Shown here piece after piece: positions 1 through 12,990 of a stretch of 64,000 nucleotides of DNA. A program made the position numbers and the translations under genes. The notes below the pieces were generated by a model, which worked only from the letters and a program-made list of their open reading frames with translations, searched no databases and was not told the origin of the DNA. Source of the stretch: Verpa conica (Eukaryota > Ascomycota > Pezizomycetes > Pezizales > Morchellaceae); the NCBI GenBank assembly GCA_033030425.1, contig JAUFSD010000021.1:868001-932000 (forward strand), given 5' to 3'. Within the stretch, counting starts at the first letter, position 1. Every line of letters starts with the position of its first letter.

Positions 1-3000
1 GCTGACGTCTCAGAGCCTTGTAGGGTGTGATGGATTCCTGGATCCGTGACAGTGAAATGATGTTTTCCCTATTTCTCCCACTCTTTTGGGGAAACACCCT
101 GGATGTTTTTTTCCCCCCCTCTTCCCTTCCCCCTCTCGTATAATTCTGAGAAAGAGCTGGGAAGCAAATCATTTTTTGGCAGCAGCTCCTCTGCTGGGAG
201 GGGATCAGAGAAGCTTCTAGGGCTTCGATACGGAAGCTGACGCTGATATCATAATTCTCATCTGGGGAGGAGGGGCCAGCAAAGTATCACGAACCCTCCA
301 TTAAAGGTCTCACTGTAGGGCTATTTGGAATACAACCCGCTTAGTCACATCTAAATATCACTCGCCGGGGAGAAAAAACTATCACGATACCACGGGGTTC
401 ATCTGTAAAGTAGAGTTCTGTGAGCCGAGAGACCGTTCCTGTCCGTCTTTACCCTTCTAGCTTTCTGCCCCCCCCTATCCCTCTCCAAAAATACATCAAC
501 GGTACAAGAAAGAGTAAAAAGAAAAGTAGAAACAGTACAACACCGACTCTCCCCTGTGCCCCCCGTAGATCTGTGCGGCAGATAGACATTCAACGCTCCC
601 GATCCCACCGAGTAGAACTGGTTTAAACCATCAAACCTAGCTTCCCACCCGGCTCACTTCCGGGAAATGTATGATGTTCGTTGTAGATGTTTCGCAACTG
701 CAAAAAGACGTCATTGGAGATGAGAGAGGGTTCGTCTGTTTCAACCAACTTTTCGTTGGATGGAAAGGGTCTACTTTACTGTGGGGTGTGCCACGAATCA
801 ACACCTTGCTTTCTTTTCACGGGTTTCTATCTTTTGCGAGGGGAGGGAAATTAGTTTCTTTGTTCCTGAGGTGCAGATGGATACGAGGGCTGTGCACCTA
901 CTCATCGAGATGCCTTTGCAGACTGATCAATAAAAGATGTCACGCGAGAAAAAAGTCAAGGAGAAAAATGGAGGATACGTTTTTTTACGTACTTTTGATC
1001 TAGAAGGACCTGGAATGTTCATAGGTGATAGCGGGGAGTCATTGGCTATGATAGGGAGGGGGGAAGCATAGGATCACACAGGGCCCTATAGATATATTTA
1101 CAAGGGAGAAGGAACTTAGACATCAGCAAATATTCACTAGGCTTTGGAGGATTGTACGGCGGAAACGGTCAGATTACTTTCTACGTGGGGGTAGTTAGAA
1201 GGGAAGTTAGAACAGCCGTGTCTTGGGGTGTTCTAGATTCATTTCACCGTGTTTGTATGAGTTTAACTAACCATCACTAATGATAGTCAAATGGCAGGTG
1301 TATCAGGTAGTTCTAGTGGTACTGAATATCGACTAGCTTTGGTTCTGGGAGGTGGTAGTGAAAGAGTTTACTTCTTCAGTCTTGATGCAACCCTTAGATA
1401 AGTTGAGCCCGATAGTTTGAATAAATCTTCTCAGGTACCTTGTGGTGATTTACTGTTAGGATAAGCTAAATCTGATAGTAATATTACCTACCTCAGATCT
1501 CAGTGGGGCTTTGTGGGATGGGCGTTCTCCTAGGTTGAGCTAGGTCTCATACTTTCGATACTACTATAGCGACCTTATAGCCTTGTGGTAGAAGGGGTTT
1601 TCTGCTGAGAACTTGGTATTTATAAGCTGGTGGCTAGGTTATTCTATGGGAATAATGGCGGAACTGAGCGATATCTTTATCTTGCGGCGGGCCTAGTGAA
1701 AGGGGCTTGGGTTTTCCTATGGTGGTTTTTCGAGGTGAGAAGGAACTAGGGTGTAGGAGGTACGAACATCGCCCTTTTATCTTCAGCTAGCTGGGGCCAT
1801 GTATGTTTTTGTTACTCGGGTCTTGAACGAACAAGTATAAGCCTGACAGTAAAGTTGCGAATGTTCTAGACCAGGGCTGATTTAACTCATTCTCAGATGT
1901 TTGTGTTCTTCTGCTCGATATTATGGCACCGTGCTACCACCCAGAACCGGGTCTGGAATAGGTATAAGCAAGTCTAATCAGTATAAGCACAAGTGTGTAT
2001 GTATGTATGTATGTATGTGCCCTTTCATAATAGTTCCTTTAGTTTCTGGGCCTTAGGTGCTTAGCTCGTGTTGCCCACTAACACCGAAAAGAAAAGCCAT
2101 TAAATGATATGCTAGATCTATTCAAATTACCTTTGAAAGGCTTGGATATTCTGTAGTTCTGCGCCCACGCCGGGGTTTGCAGACTACCCCGGAGTGTTTC
2201 GGATATATTCTTTCGTTATGGTGCTGAGGAGTACCACGCTGGTATCCGCGTCAGCGGTAGCCTGAAACTCTATAGGCCTAGCAGCTTCTCCAGGTATACT
2301 CAGTACGAGCCTAGATTCACTAATCTGTGCTGGACTGTGGTAACATTATCACTACAAACGATATATCAGCTTAAATAGGTACGGGACATGGGAAGTGCAC
2401 TTTTCATCACCCATGATCAAAGGCAGGCTACAGAACCTTATATCCTCGATCAACAAAACTACTGTGTAGCCCATCATCGAGGCTTTTATCAGACAGAAAG
2501 ACAGCATTTCTCCCGGGGGGTGCCCCGTGACAGATTTTTATAGTCGGCGCATCGTTACACAGCTTGCGGAGTGGCCGCCGCTGAATCCCTCCAATAAAAA
2601 TAAAGTGGAGCAGCACGCGTGGTTTGACGCACGGAATTCCGGAAGAAGTTGACTTTCTACGTTGGAATGCTAGAGAACTGTTGCGTTGTGATGGTTGTAG
2701 TGTAACTGTTTCCTCCGGGAAATGATCAATTGGTAGGAAATCAGAAATGAAAAGCACAGCGAATCCTCACTGACTGTAGTACGAAACGCTGGCAGAAATA
2801 CATGGAAACAACACACAGAAACAAAAGAAAACAATTCGGCATCTCTTACGTGGAGAACGCAAGGCTTCAATTTAAAACACATGCAAGGCTGAGGGTGGCT
2901 GGCCAATCAATGAAAACGACTCAACACGACATGAGATGCACAACCCAAATCAAAGTACCATTTCCATCGGAAGATCCAGTCAGATGAGCAGTTACGGATG

Positions 3001-5594
3001 TGAGGCCGATATCTAAAACTAAACCCAATACGTTGTGCCAAGAATCTTTTCTGGAAGCCAGCAACCCCTGCATTCCTACGGTAATAATGGAGAATCTAAC
3101 TCATGAAACTACCGTTATTCGTACAATAAATTTAGACCCAGAGTATTATACGATATTATTACCTGGTCCTACAATGGATAAGGTTAGGGTTATTGGTTTA
3201 TTTCAGTTTGTTGGTCACTTTATAGTAGCTCTTGAATAGCTAATCGAGGTTCATGGATTGGTGTTTGTCTTCAAGACCCTAATCATATATTCTAGTGTGT
3301 CACAGAATCAAGGACTTTATTTTTCCTGTTTACCAATTATACACCTTTGTAAAGGCCCACTTTTACTACCAAGTGTTCTAAAGTTGGATCTTGTTTTTAC
3401 TTCGGAAGCAAACGTCTGTTCCCGAAGACCCTATCAGGAAATCTAGAATTCAGGCAAGCTGCTTATAATCACATATTCCTAGTCTAGGTAAAAGTGGGGC
3501 GTCATCCCGTCACCACTAAAGAGTATTGGCTCTTTAGCCTCGCGCGGCACTTTAAAAAAAAAGTACGTTTAATTTAGGCTCCCACAGCTCTTTTATAGCC
3601 AGATTATCAGATTTTGCATGAAAGCAGTTCACCCTGCTGCGATCAGAGTTTCTTGAGAGATAGCTTGGGAAGAAGATAGAAGTTTTCCTAGTACGTAATC
3701 ATATACAACAGTTTGTACATATATACGGGATAAACCCTATTCGTTATATATATAATTTCAAATCCCCTAAAAGTATATATGTATTGTAGAGATACTCTGG
3801 TGTGATTTTTTCCAAGGTGCACATACCTACCTAGCGTTGCGTTTTTGTACAACTACTTCAGAGATAAAAATACGATATATTGCGTTTTTATGCTCTAGCG
3901 TAGCCTCCCCGTCGTACGTATACCACCCTAATTCTAAAGCCGCTAAACGTAGACCCCTCTACTCTCTAAGAAACAAAATCTGTCGTGTTAATACGAGATA
4001 TTATTTTCTAGCGAGTATATGGAGTAGCAGGCTTCTTCAAAGTTTCTAGGAGACTAAAGATTCAGAGTATAATATAATACTCACATACCTTCTATCACTA
4101 TGCGGTTCAAATAAGGTTTTCGATCATTGAGTGTGATAGCCCCAAAGGCTAGTTAGTCTAGCTACAGAAGTTCCTTCATTTACACCTTGTGGATATAGGT
4201 GGTTCATAAAGGTCAAGCAATCCAAATTTAATTTGCATAGGACGTCAGAAGCTTACTTTACTTGTTGTTTTAGCCAAGCAGAGGCCTCAAAACATTCCCC
4301 CTGGTTTGACTAACAGGGATGTCTTAATATATATTTATGCATAGCATTGACACCTGTCAATTCGGGCCAGCACCAATAGAAAGCCAAATACAATGTGCCG
4401 ATGTGAGTATTACCTGGACAATGCTCATTAATTTCTAGTCGTAATCGTGTGCCATAGCGTGATCGACGGTCGACTACATGTAATCTCCTAACCATATACA
4501 TGTATCTTGATACATGCAGGGGCCCGGCCTGACCCCACACTACAGTCTCCGGCAAGAAATATCGAGAAACCAGGGTTAGTGAGCAGGGGCCTTACAGCAA
4601 GTAAAATTGCTAGAATCTTTGCCAAAATACTGAGAAGCCAATAGAAACCCTAAATTCGAATCTCACGTTGCCGGAAGCTGTAAACCCACTATTGAATGTT
4701 TCATCCCCTTAATTCTTGTTGGCTGTTCCGATATTCGAAAGCTACCTGGAATTATCTGGCAATTATCGATCTAAAAGGTTGTTACATACCCCTAGTCTTT
4801 TAGAGCATGCATGTCACATGAGGTGGAGATGATATCATCCGATATCCGAGCTTCGCAGGTGGCTCTAGATCAGACCATATCCTCACGCATGTCGATTTAT
4901 ATGCGAATTATCGTTAGGTACGACTCCGATAGATGTTATCAATACCATCCTCATCGTTTCCTAATAGGCCCCAAAACTAGAAACAAGCACTGATATCGGT
5001 GGGAGACAGCACAGCCCCCGTAAAGACATAGGTTCCGATCAAAAGGAGATGCTCATGCCAAGCAGATCCTTCTACCGAGGCTATTCCCAGCCTCCGTATT
5101 AATATATGAGCCTGTGCGGCACATAAAGACTACAGATATATACATGTATGTGGTCTAACTCGAGACATTCAGCACCAATGTTTTCAGGAAATACATTCAA
5201 AGATATCTAGAATTCGTTATCTATGATTACTTTAACCTCCCCGGAACCCAATCTATGGAGAAAGAATAATCAATTTTTTATCTGTGAGTCAAACACTGAA
5301 ATATAGAAGAACAGTCTAGAATATAAATAATCCGCTGACAAATGAACTGGCCCAAATATAAAGAAACACCCACCAGTCTAATATAAAAAAAACCATTAAA
5401 CCCAAAATATAAGATCATATACTAGGAAACCCCTAACTATAACATCAAAACCCCAAAGGAAATCCAAAGTCAACCCCCTAAAAGTATGACACCAGGGGGC
5501 CGCCCGCTTCTAACAAACAAATACAAACCAAGATACCACTAACCAGTCTAAACCCACAAACTTCAAGAAGAATTCATATCAACTGTCATTCAAT
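1..5594. other. Gene-free region, decayed intergenic DNA
   Basis: I see no supportable gene here. Open frames are short, lack recognisable motifs and often start at non-ATG codons. The first 600 bases hold pyrimidine-rich runs (for example around 107-140 and 465-485) that could be the regulatory edge of a gene outside the window. From about 1.0 kb the sequence becomes rich in CTAG and TA steps, typical of the decayed background elsewhere in the window. One GTAT microsatellite is listed separately. Confidence 0.6.
1997..2018. repeat. GTAT microsatellite
   Basis: Five uninterrupted GTAT units plus GT. The same tetranucleotide on the opposite strand (TACA) forms a second array of equal size at 28647-28668. 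Confidence 0.95.
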
Positions 5595-5846
5595 TCATCT
5601 AGCTCTTTCGACGATACAACTCGAGCAAATTTGGTGTCCGCACTCATGGCATGCCGGGTTGATTTTAACGAGCATTGGTCCAGTCGCCATACCACTGTGC
5701 TCTAGACAGTTATGGCAAAACCAAACTTTTTCGCGCTCTTGAGGTACGCTCGTCGGTGATGCAGAAGACGGGTAACAGTCACCTTCGAGAGTAGGAATCA
5801 GATAATTTATATCGTGGTGGTTGTAGTTGTGGTTGTGTGCAGACAT
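5595..5846 (-). CDS. Small Cys/His-rich putative zinc-binding protein (copy 1)
   Basis: An 83-residue protein if read from the ATG at 5846; the frame is open upstream to 5975, which would add 43 residues of poor composition, so the inner start is preferred because it gives nearly the same length as copy 2 (84 residues). The N-terminal half is polar and His/Asn-rich. The C-terminal 40 residues carry Trp-Phe-Cys followed by the pattern C-x2-C-x18-C-x2-C-x-H-x2-C-x2-C, which can ligate two zinc ions in a RING- or ribbon-like way. I see no convincing signal peptide with the preferred start. The function is unknown to me. I recognise the layout as a recurring type of small hypothetical fungal protein but cannot name it. 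It lies about 1.4 kb from copy 2 on the same strand, with decayed DNA between. Confidence 0.6.
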   Translation of the reverse strand: MSAHNHNYNHHDINYLIPTLEGDCYPSSASPTSVPQEREKVWFCHNCLEHSGMATGPMLVKINPACHECGHQICSSCIVERAR

Positions 5847-7240
5847 ATTTGCTAGTGAAGCATGGGAAAAGGAAATTCTAACGCCGGGGGTTGTATCAAG
5901 CATGTTGGTGGTGAGGAGGACGCTGAAATAGAGAGGTATTGGGGACCCTGAAAAGAATGCTACTGGAAGCACCACAGCAGAGTAACGGAGTAGTGGTCTA
6001 AATGATCTGGTAGATCTGGGGAATTCGAAATAATGAGGACTTAGGCTCTAGATGATTTTATATTGACGGGAAGCTGAGCTGATGAGAGACTTAGGTAGGT
6101 CCCGCAGTGTATTATATAGTTAAATGCTAAATATTTCTTTGGGAGTTTGTAGGGAGGGGATAAATGTTTTTGCAGTTTCGCCCTGTCTTGAAGACATGCA
6201 CTGGCACGATAAAATGCACTGCCTATTGCGCACAATAGTTGAAAAATAGCTCTCGAGGAAAAAGGCACCAAGCACAAATCCGCTGAAATACACAGAATTT
6301 GTTCTCTGGGTTTAGAAGTTCACAATGGTTAACTCATATTAGAGATTGGTTCATTCAGCTGGACAGGAAAACTGATGACAGGATTTACAAAATCTTTCAG
6401 GTTATCGGACGCAGAGACTGGAACAGACCTTTAGAGGTCCTATTAGGCACCTGTAGCCTGGGTTTTGGAAGTGATGGCTCACCCAGGTACTTCGACCAAC
6501 CGGGGTGGAGCCATGAGGCTTACATGACGGGAAGCGAACCATGGTACGGGGACTCCCCCGATGGAAGAAGAGCCCGAAGGTTATAAGGCTGCATTTTGAC
6601 AGATGACTATGCACAGGGATATCTGAGGCGGTGGTGGCGCGCATTTCACCTTCGCACGCCTTCAACAAGATTAAGATGACGAGATTGATCTAGAAGACTA
6701 CCAGTTTCGTGTGGGTGGTTAGGTCCCAAAGATGCTACCCCTTCCTTGCCTTGCGCCCTCATAAACCGGGCTAGAAAATCCTCGTGTAACTAAAACGTAA
6801 CGTTCGGCATTAGAAAGGCTAAAAATGGTTACAGAAATTCTGAGGTTTGAACATAGCACAAAACAGCAGAAGACTCAGGCTTTGGCAGGTCTTGGTAATA
6901 TAAGAATTCTTGGCAAAAAAAAGCAACTCGGCCAAAACAGTTCCAACACAACCTACATAGCTAGCAAAACAATGAAGAATACACCTAATTAAGTCTTGAC
7001 CAAAGAAAATACAGGAAGTATAGATCTAGGTAACATCTAAAGGAAAAAGAAACACCCCCTAAAATCCCTATCTCTAGTTCTTCATCGTACAGGGAATAAA
7101 CCCTAGCAACACTATATCAGATTGGTAGAGTCCCAGAAACCATACGAACAAAACCCGAGTCCAACGTCTCGACCAAGTATTCCAAGCAACCATCCGATAC
7201 AACTGCTATCAGGCTTGTTTTTCAAGGGACAGTATACCGT
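5847..7240. other. Intergenic region between two zinc-protein paralogues
   Basis: No confident gene. A 95-codon plus-strand frame at 6299-6586 has a protein-like composition with many Trp and Asp residues, but it begins at TTG, has no ATG and runs into stops on both sides. It could be a fragment of a dead coding sequence. The part after 6700 is AT-rich with no recognisable feature. Confidence 0.4.
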
Positions 7241-7495
7241 CTAGATCTGCTCTGTTGGGCAATAATTGCACCTCTGGTGTTCACATTCTATGCATGAAGC
7301 ATAGAGTGTCACGCCCCAAGGTCCTTTCCTACAATGACAGCAAAACCAGACGGTGGAGTTATTTTTTACAATAGGTATGTAACAGATGATAGTTTCGACT
7401 CTTGGCTGAGAATTTGGGCATTCATCCAAAGGACTACCGGCACTCCGAAGTGGTGTTGTACGAGGCACAACTGCCTTCTCATTACAAGTGAACAT
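7241..7495 (-). CDS. Small Cys/His-rich putative zinc-binding protein (copy 2)
   Basis: An 84-residue protein from the ATG at 7495; a longer frame to 7588 exists but the inner start matches copy 1 in length. The C-terminus carries Val-Trp-Phe-Cys and the pattern C-x2-C-x12-C-x2-C-x-H-x2-C-x2-C. This is the same series as copy 1, with a shorter central loop (12 instead of 18 residues). Outside the motif there is little identity with copy 1, so the duplication is old or the N-terminus evolves fast. There are two extra cysteines in the N-terminal half. Function is not known; zinc binding is inferred from the residue spacing only. Same strand as copies 1 and 3. Confidence 0.6.
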   Translation of the reverse strand: MFTCNEKAVVPRTTPLRSAGSPLDECPNSQPRVETIICYIPIVKNNSTVWFCCHCRKGPWGVTLYASCIECEHQRCNYCPTEQI

Positions 7496-8769
7496 TTCGG
7501 ATCCTTTTGAGGTTTGGGAATATAATATTTTTTTTGGTAGAGATATAACTGACGATATGGTGATTGAGCTGAGGAGGGTACGAAGCAACGATAGAGTTAG
7601 GTAGGGCTAAGTAGGGGTGCTGGATGATTGGGAATGATTCTCGATAGGGGATTAAATCCTATTTATCTTTGGGACACTAACTACCATATATATACTTCGG
7701 AATAGTACTTATTGTCGAGTAAACTCATATAACGGCACTTTCCCCGCTTTTTCCCTGCCTCCTATGTGAGTAGCCTCACATTAATCTCCTGGTCTCTTGG
7801 TCCAGGGGCATTACTCGGAATACAAACAGGGCAAAACCATAGTCTTAAAACTACTAAATGGGGTCTCTTCTTAGCTGAATGACTCAATATCCATCGACAA
7901 GGCATGAGAAGAGGTGTCTAGATTTTTATATTGGGTAAAATTGGATAGGTAGAACCGAAACGGTAGGATATCACTAGGCTGAATAATTATCAATGGGCTA
8001 CTAGGGCTGAAGGTCTAACATTTGCTGAGAAAACAGGTAGCCTTATTTCTATAGTCATCATCCGTACTCTTAACAGTTTATAAGCTAGGGCTTAAGTGCT
8101 AAAATCTTGGTTTCTGACAGAAGGTTAAGGTGCACAAGGTCATGCTCCTGACGATCTATATGGGATTAGGCAAAGCCCAATAATCAGCACCCTAGAGGAG
8201 AGCCTCTACCAAGTTCATGTAGACAGGATCCTTCATTTAACACAGCCTTACTTGATTAAATCCGACCATACATTAACGATATCGCTGGATATCCGAATGC
8301 TACTAGCTCCTTAGGTATGGACAAACACGGCTGCGCGTACGTAGCCTATAGTTTTTAAAGCTTATTTATTAAAGGAGAACCCCCCGGAAGCTGTCATTTC
8401 TACACAGCAGTTATATTTCCTATTTTAGTAAACAATATGTGCACTAATAGTGGTTTTATGCCTTACAGCTCCCTGCACAGCAAGGCTGCGCAGCCAACTA
8501 GGATAGAAACAAGCCTACGTCAACTACTATGTAGCTACCACGGCTACCCAAAGTTGGAGCAAAGCAACTAAAAGTCGAGTTCAACGGAAACATAAGAGGA
8601 TGCTATTAAATAACCACCAAATTATTCGTGGAGATGAGGAAATTCTTTTGCAGACTATATACAGAACAGGTTAACGCGAGTAAGCATATTCTTTCCAACT
8701 AAAAGATCATAAGAGATAATATGCAAAATGAACGAGGGGGGAAAATAAATATTTCCCGGCTTGACCCTT

Positions 8770-8799
8770 CCCACATTGTCAACGCCCACATTGTCAGCG
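8770..8799. repeat. 15-bp tandem duplication
   Basis: Two adjacent 15-base units, CCCACATTGTCAACG and CCCACATTGTCAGCG, differ at one position. They lie just before a 10-bp perfect hairpin (8806-8842). Confidence 0.9.
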
Positions 8800-8805
8800 C
8801 TTGTT

Positions 8806-8842
8806 TTACCCATAGCATAGACAAAGTTTATACTATGGGTAA
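8806..8842. repeat. Perfect 10-bp inverted repeat with 17-base loop
   Basis: TTACCCATAG at 8806-8815 pairs perfectly with CTATGGGTAA at 8833-8842. There is no U-run after it and no gene next to it, so a terminator role is not indicated. It could be the end of a small mobile element or chance. Confidence 0.8.
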
Positions 8843-11800
8843 TTACACACTGAATGGACATGTTCAAGAAAGGACTCAAAGCTACGAACCGGTACCAAGT
8901 TTAGGGTATCTACAGAGGCTCTAGAGTACCCAACCAGAGCTTGATAAGCGATCTATCTTACCTAGCACCCTAGAATAATACACCCATAGGTTCGTGGGTT
9001 GGGTGAAAATTACTCTCTAAGTTTATTTCTCTATGAGGTCTTTATTAACCCCTACAAATCATAACAGGTAGAGTTACACCAGGGCACAAAGCTGAGAAAA
9101 ACCATAGGGTTTCATTATGTCCCGGCCGGCATGTAAGCTTAGCAAAAGACTGAGCTCGTACCAATAGCAGATTTAGCCAAAGTCCCTTGGACTAATCCAG
9201 TGGGGCCGAAGATATTTATACTATCAAATAACTACATTATATTTTATTTTCGATCCACCTTACAGAGCAGAATGGTTCTAGATTCATAACTTGCGACATT
9301 TCTACCTCTAATCGGACCATATGCACACAAAAAACAGCAGCTTTCGGGTTTGCTAAAACAGATATGTAAGTTATGCTTATCACTACTTGGAAAAACTATT
9401 AAAGTGATCATTTCCCGTCTAATGTCTAACATCTTATGCTGCTGGAACCCTTGTAGATTTTTCTTAGGATATATTATTTCTAACGATTCAAATATTAGTA
9501 GTTTATCGTTATACTTAAGGCACTTATTGTGTTCCCGTTACTCCTACCTCATATTATAGGACGACAAATAGACCCCTGCAAGAAATGGCTTCCGGGTTGT
9601 TAAGTATAAGTAGGGCAATATAGATATGAGCCCTGAAAACCCGTCCTTTTTGTAACATTGTAAGAGTTGTGATATATAGCATCTTTCTAAACTATAGCTA
9701 ATATTTAATTAATAGAAAAAGATAGATAATTATATCCTTTATTCCTTGTTGATCTACACGCGGTAGTAACTGGTTTACTAGTTAATAAGAAATTTACGCT
9801 ACATAGTACGTACACAGCTCGAATTATTTGCGGGGCCCATAGTAAAAAGAGTGCATGATAGGTGGTTCCAAATCTCCTGAAAAGGCTCCAACATAAGTCG
9901 ACAGACAGTACACTTATGTTCACCAGTACGGAAAACTGCAATACCACTTCGATCAAGTAGCTTGTATTAGGTAGAGGCTAAGCTCAATTGATTTTGAATA
10001 TCTAACCAAGTAAAAGAAATTCATATACCCACTAACGCTGTTGTTTTGCTTTCTAATTTTACATTTAGAAAAATATCTACCATAACACCAATTAACCCTG
10101 GAAAATAAACTAAGAATTCTCGGGATTTCCTGAACTGGTAACGCGACGCTCGGAGCCTCTATACCCCGAACCCTTAGCTATTGGCCAGATCAAGTGGCCA
10201 ATTATACACCCGCTAGCCTTTACCACCCCATGCCCTTCACCTTGCTCAGGGCATTGCCCAGGGCAACTCCGTTCAGGGCATAGAGTCCGGGTCGCGTACA
10301 TACGCCAAGCCAAGTTCTAATCTCAAAATCTGCTGGACAATGAGAGCACTTGACGTGCTGACAATCGGCTATAGAACAGCAGATTCATGGGGATAGAGTT
10401 CAGACCGATATCATAGTACTCCATTGGTAAGTCCTGGGGACTGTGATAGCTCTAGTGAGTCGCTTCAATGCCTTTCTTGTCACTGGAGTATGAGATTAGC
10501 CAAAATCTAGTGGCTAGAGAATTCGAACACTAGCCTTGTATTCCGAGTATCTCCTACACTGGCTATAGAAGAGCTTATCTAGTGTGTCGAAAACAGGGCG
10601 CGGGTGGAAGCAATATCCTCCCAATAGCGCCAAAACTGTTAGCTACTTTGAGGGCGATTATCTGGTAAATAAAATACTAGAAAACATATAAGGTTATATA
10701 CTAGCCTTCTTCTGCTGCATAACAAGAGATGCTTAGGGCCTCGGGCCCAACAATATGTGCAACTCTCGGCTCTGATGGCAAAATTCGATCGTAGTATTAT
10801 ATGAAGTGCTACAGCTAGTATATTACTTTAGATAAAGAGCCCTGAAATTAGGAGAATGCTGCAGGTTTGATGGCTGATTTGAATCGATAACTTCAATAGA
10901 TATAGGTGAGAATACCTTAGTGGAAGTGGAGGCGCTGCTGACTTTCATGAACTTTAGAGGAGAGCAAGACGAAACCGAATTACCAGACTATATCCAATAA
11001 TAGACCTGATGAAGGATTAGCCTCATCTCCCTGTTTCTCTGCTTCAAATAGTCAGTGATGATGGTAGACCTTCTCCGAAGTACTAGCCATACACTTAGAA
11101 ATACAGCATAAGAATATCACACAGACATGGAAGCACAATATCTCCGCAGAACAGCCCTGGGGGGGTGTCTTTGACATTTTCCAGACCTCTTCGCTGAGGA
11201 TATCTCGAGAGCCATAACTCGCCTGAAGAAAGAGTAGTTAAATTATCTACCCCCTGGATACATCACCGAAGTCTTCTACTTGCCCGGCCAAAACTATATA
11301 GGGAATGGCTGGTGATTGTACCGAATCTCCCAGAAACATCCTGGCCCTAGATAGAAGCTCACAGTCAAAGGCGGTGCTTGGGGCTGAAGACTTGCCGTTG
11401 AAAAGTCATATGCGCGGCAGGCCTCCGTACGCCTTCGGAGTAGCCATGGTGATATTCTACAGAACCTTTACCGATATCGAACGATCCTGGCAACACCCCA
11501 GGATTATCTGAGAGCCTTCAGAATGTGAGCTTCGCAGGGGGGGGGGGTTATCCGTACGGCCAGGAGAGGAACTTCTAGTAGCGCTAATAGCTCCTGTGAT
11601 AGTTGGCTCAGAGCGACACATATCTTACCTTCAACAGAAAGGCTGGAGGCTTATAGTTGACTACAACCTCTCAGTAAACGTCAGTTGGATGTGTTGCCTC
11701 TTGAGGGAAGTCAGTATGCACACCAAGGCTGTGGATTATATCGAACGAAACGGCTTAGGGTCCGAGGTTGATGCTGAATATCCGACTTGTTCTGTTCTCG

Positions 11801-12990
11801 GCCAACTAAATGCCATCTCGAGTCTTCGTCAACAAGCTCCGCACAATCATGTGGATGGCGCACCTATCAGGGGTATCGAGACTTTTGACGGTGCTTTCCC
11901 CGTAGCTATAGTAAGATAACTCACGTGTAAGAGACCGATATCTGAGTTAGAGCATGGCTATGCTTTTCTATGGCATGCATTTAATGGCTTACCAAACCTA
12001 AAGGTCAGTAGCGACGGTGGAACCGTGGGGATGACCAGTTGGAGCTCCATCCATCAATAGCCTGCACTACTGGCGAGGGGAGAGCTATCAAACACTCGTG
12101 ATGACTATCCAAACAGTCAGCTAGCAGCGAGAATATACAGGGCGGGGGGGAGGGTTGGGGAGGGTGTAAACGGTTCCTGACAAGTGACAAATGTTAACCA
12201 CGGCTCTGGACTAATCCACACCCCGCTTCTGAGTAAGTAAGCACGCCTATGCTAGAAACCACAACCTTAACGTTTAACTATAAGCTACATATACCCTTAT
12301 AGCGTTTCTATCGGAAATAGCTAGCTACCACATAATATATATACCGATATATAAGTGCAAGCGCTATTTAGTTCGCTTTGAGAAGTAATTTGCCGAGCAC
12401 TTCTCAATTTGTATATGTAATCACCAATTCAGGGATAGGGTGTTAATCTCCGTACAGTGAGAAAAGGTTATCAGTTATCAGATTTTCCTTAAATACGAAT
12501 CCAACCACGCTTTTAGAGAACTACGAATCCCGCACAACACACTTTATAGTCTTAGTATCCTCTCCTCTTCATTCTTCCTCTTGGGGTGGGTCAGAAAAAA
12601 ATAGGGAGCATAGGAGAATAATAGTCCGAAGGAAAGTCCGTTTGATATTTCTTGATGATAGCTAGGTTACATACAGGCCGGAGGGGAAGATTACTTTAGC
12701 CCAAATCCCTATCTAATAAAAAGAGAAAAATCCTCCTCCTCCCCTTACTTAGCCTATAGAGAAGGTGAAGATATTGAAACAGAGGACATATATTCTATAG
12801 TTAACGAGTAAAATTATAACGAAATGACATTAATGCATACAGTCTATCTTTATTACCTCCTCCTCCACAGAAGCCATAAAAAAACAAAAAAACACCCGCC
12901 CAAGAATCACCATTAACCACTGAAGTGCCAAGCCACCTACAATTCCTACATGTTTTGTTACCATATTCGAATTCTTGCAACAAGACCCGC

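Larger units (their letters stand above)
7496..12990. other. Gene-free region, CTAG-rich decayed DNA
   Basis: No supportable gene in 5.5 kb. The texture is dense in CTAG, GATATC and TA steps, with frequent stops in every frame. A 15-base tandem duplication with an adjacent hairpin lies at 8770-8842. The part 10900-11920 has longer open frames and a GC-richer texture, and may be a remnant of a transposon coding region, but no motif is firm enough to call. A run of ten or more G lies at about 11537-11547. Confidence 0.5.

Noticed and set aside
671..1003. 110-codon frame near the left edge
   Set aside because: Composition is Arg/Phe/Leu-rich without motif, and it lies between pyrimidine-rich and decayed DNA.
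6299..6586. 95-codon Trp/Asp-rich plus-strand frame
   Set aside because: No ATG, no motif and no splice context; recorded only as a possible dead coding fragment.
11563..11919. Possible Ty3/gypsy reverse-transcriptase remnant (EELL..APV and GWRLIVDY words)
   Set aside because: A few words resemble the region before the first RT motifs, but none of the downstream RT motifs (LDL, PFGL, YxDD) can be found in any frame.
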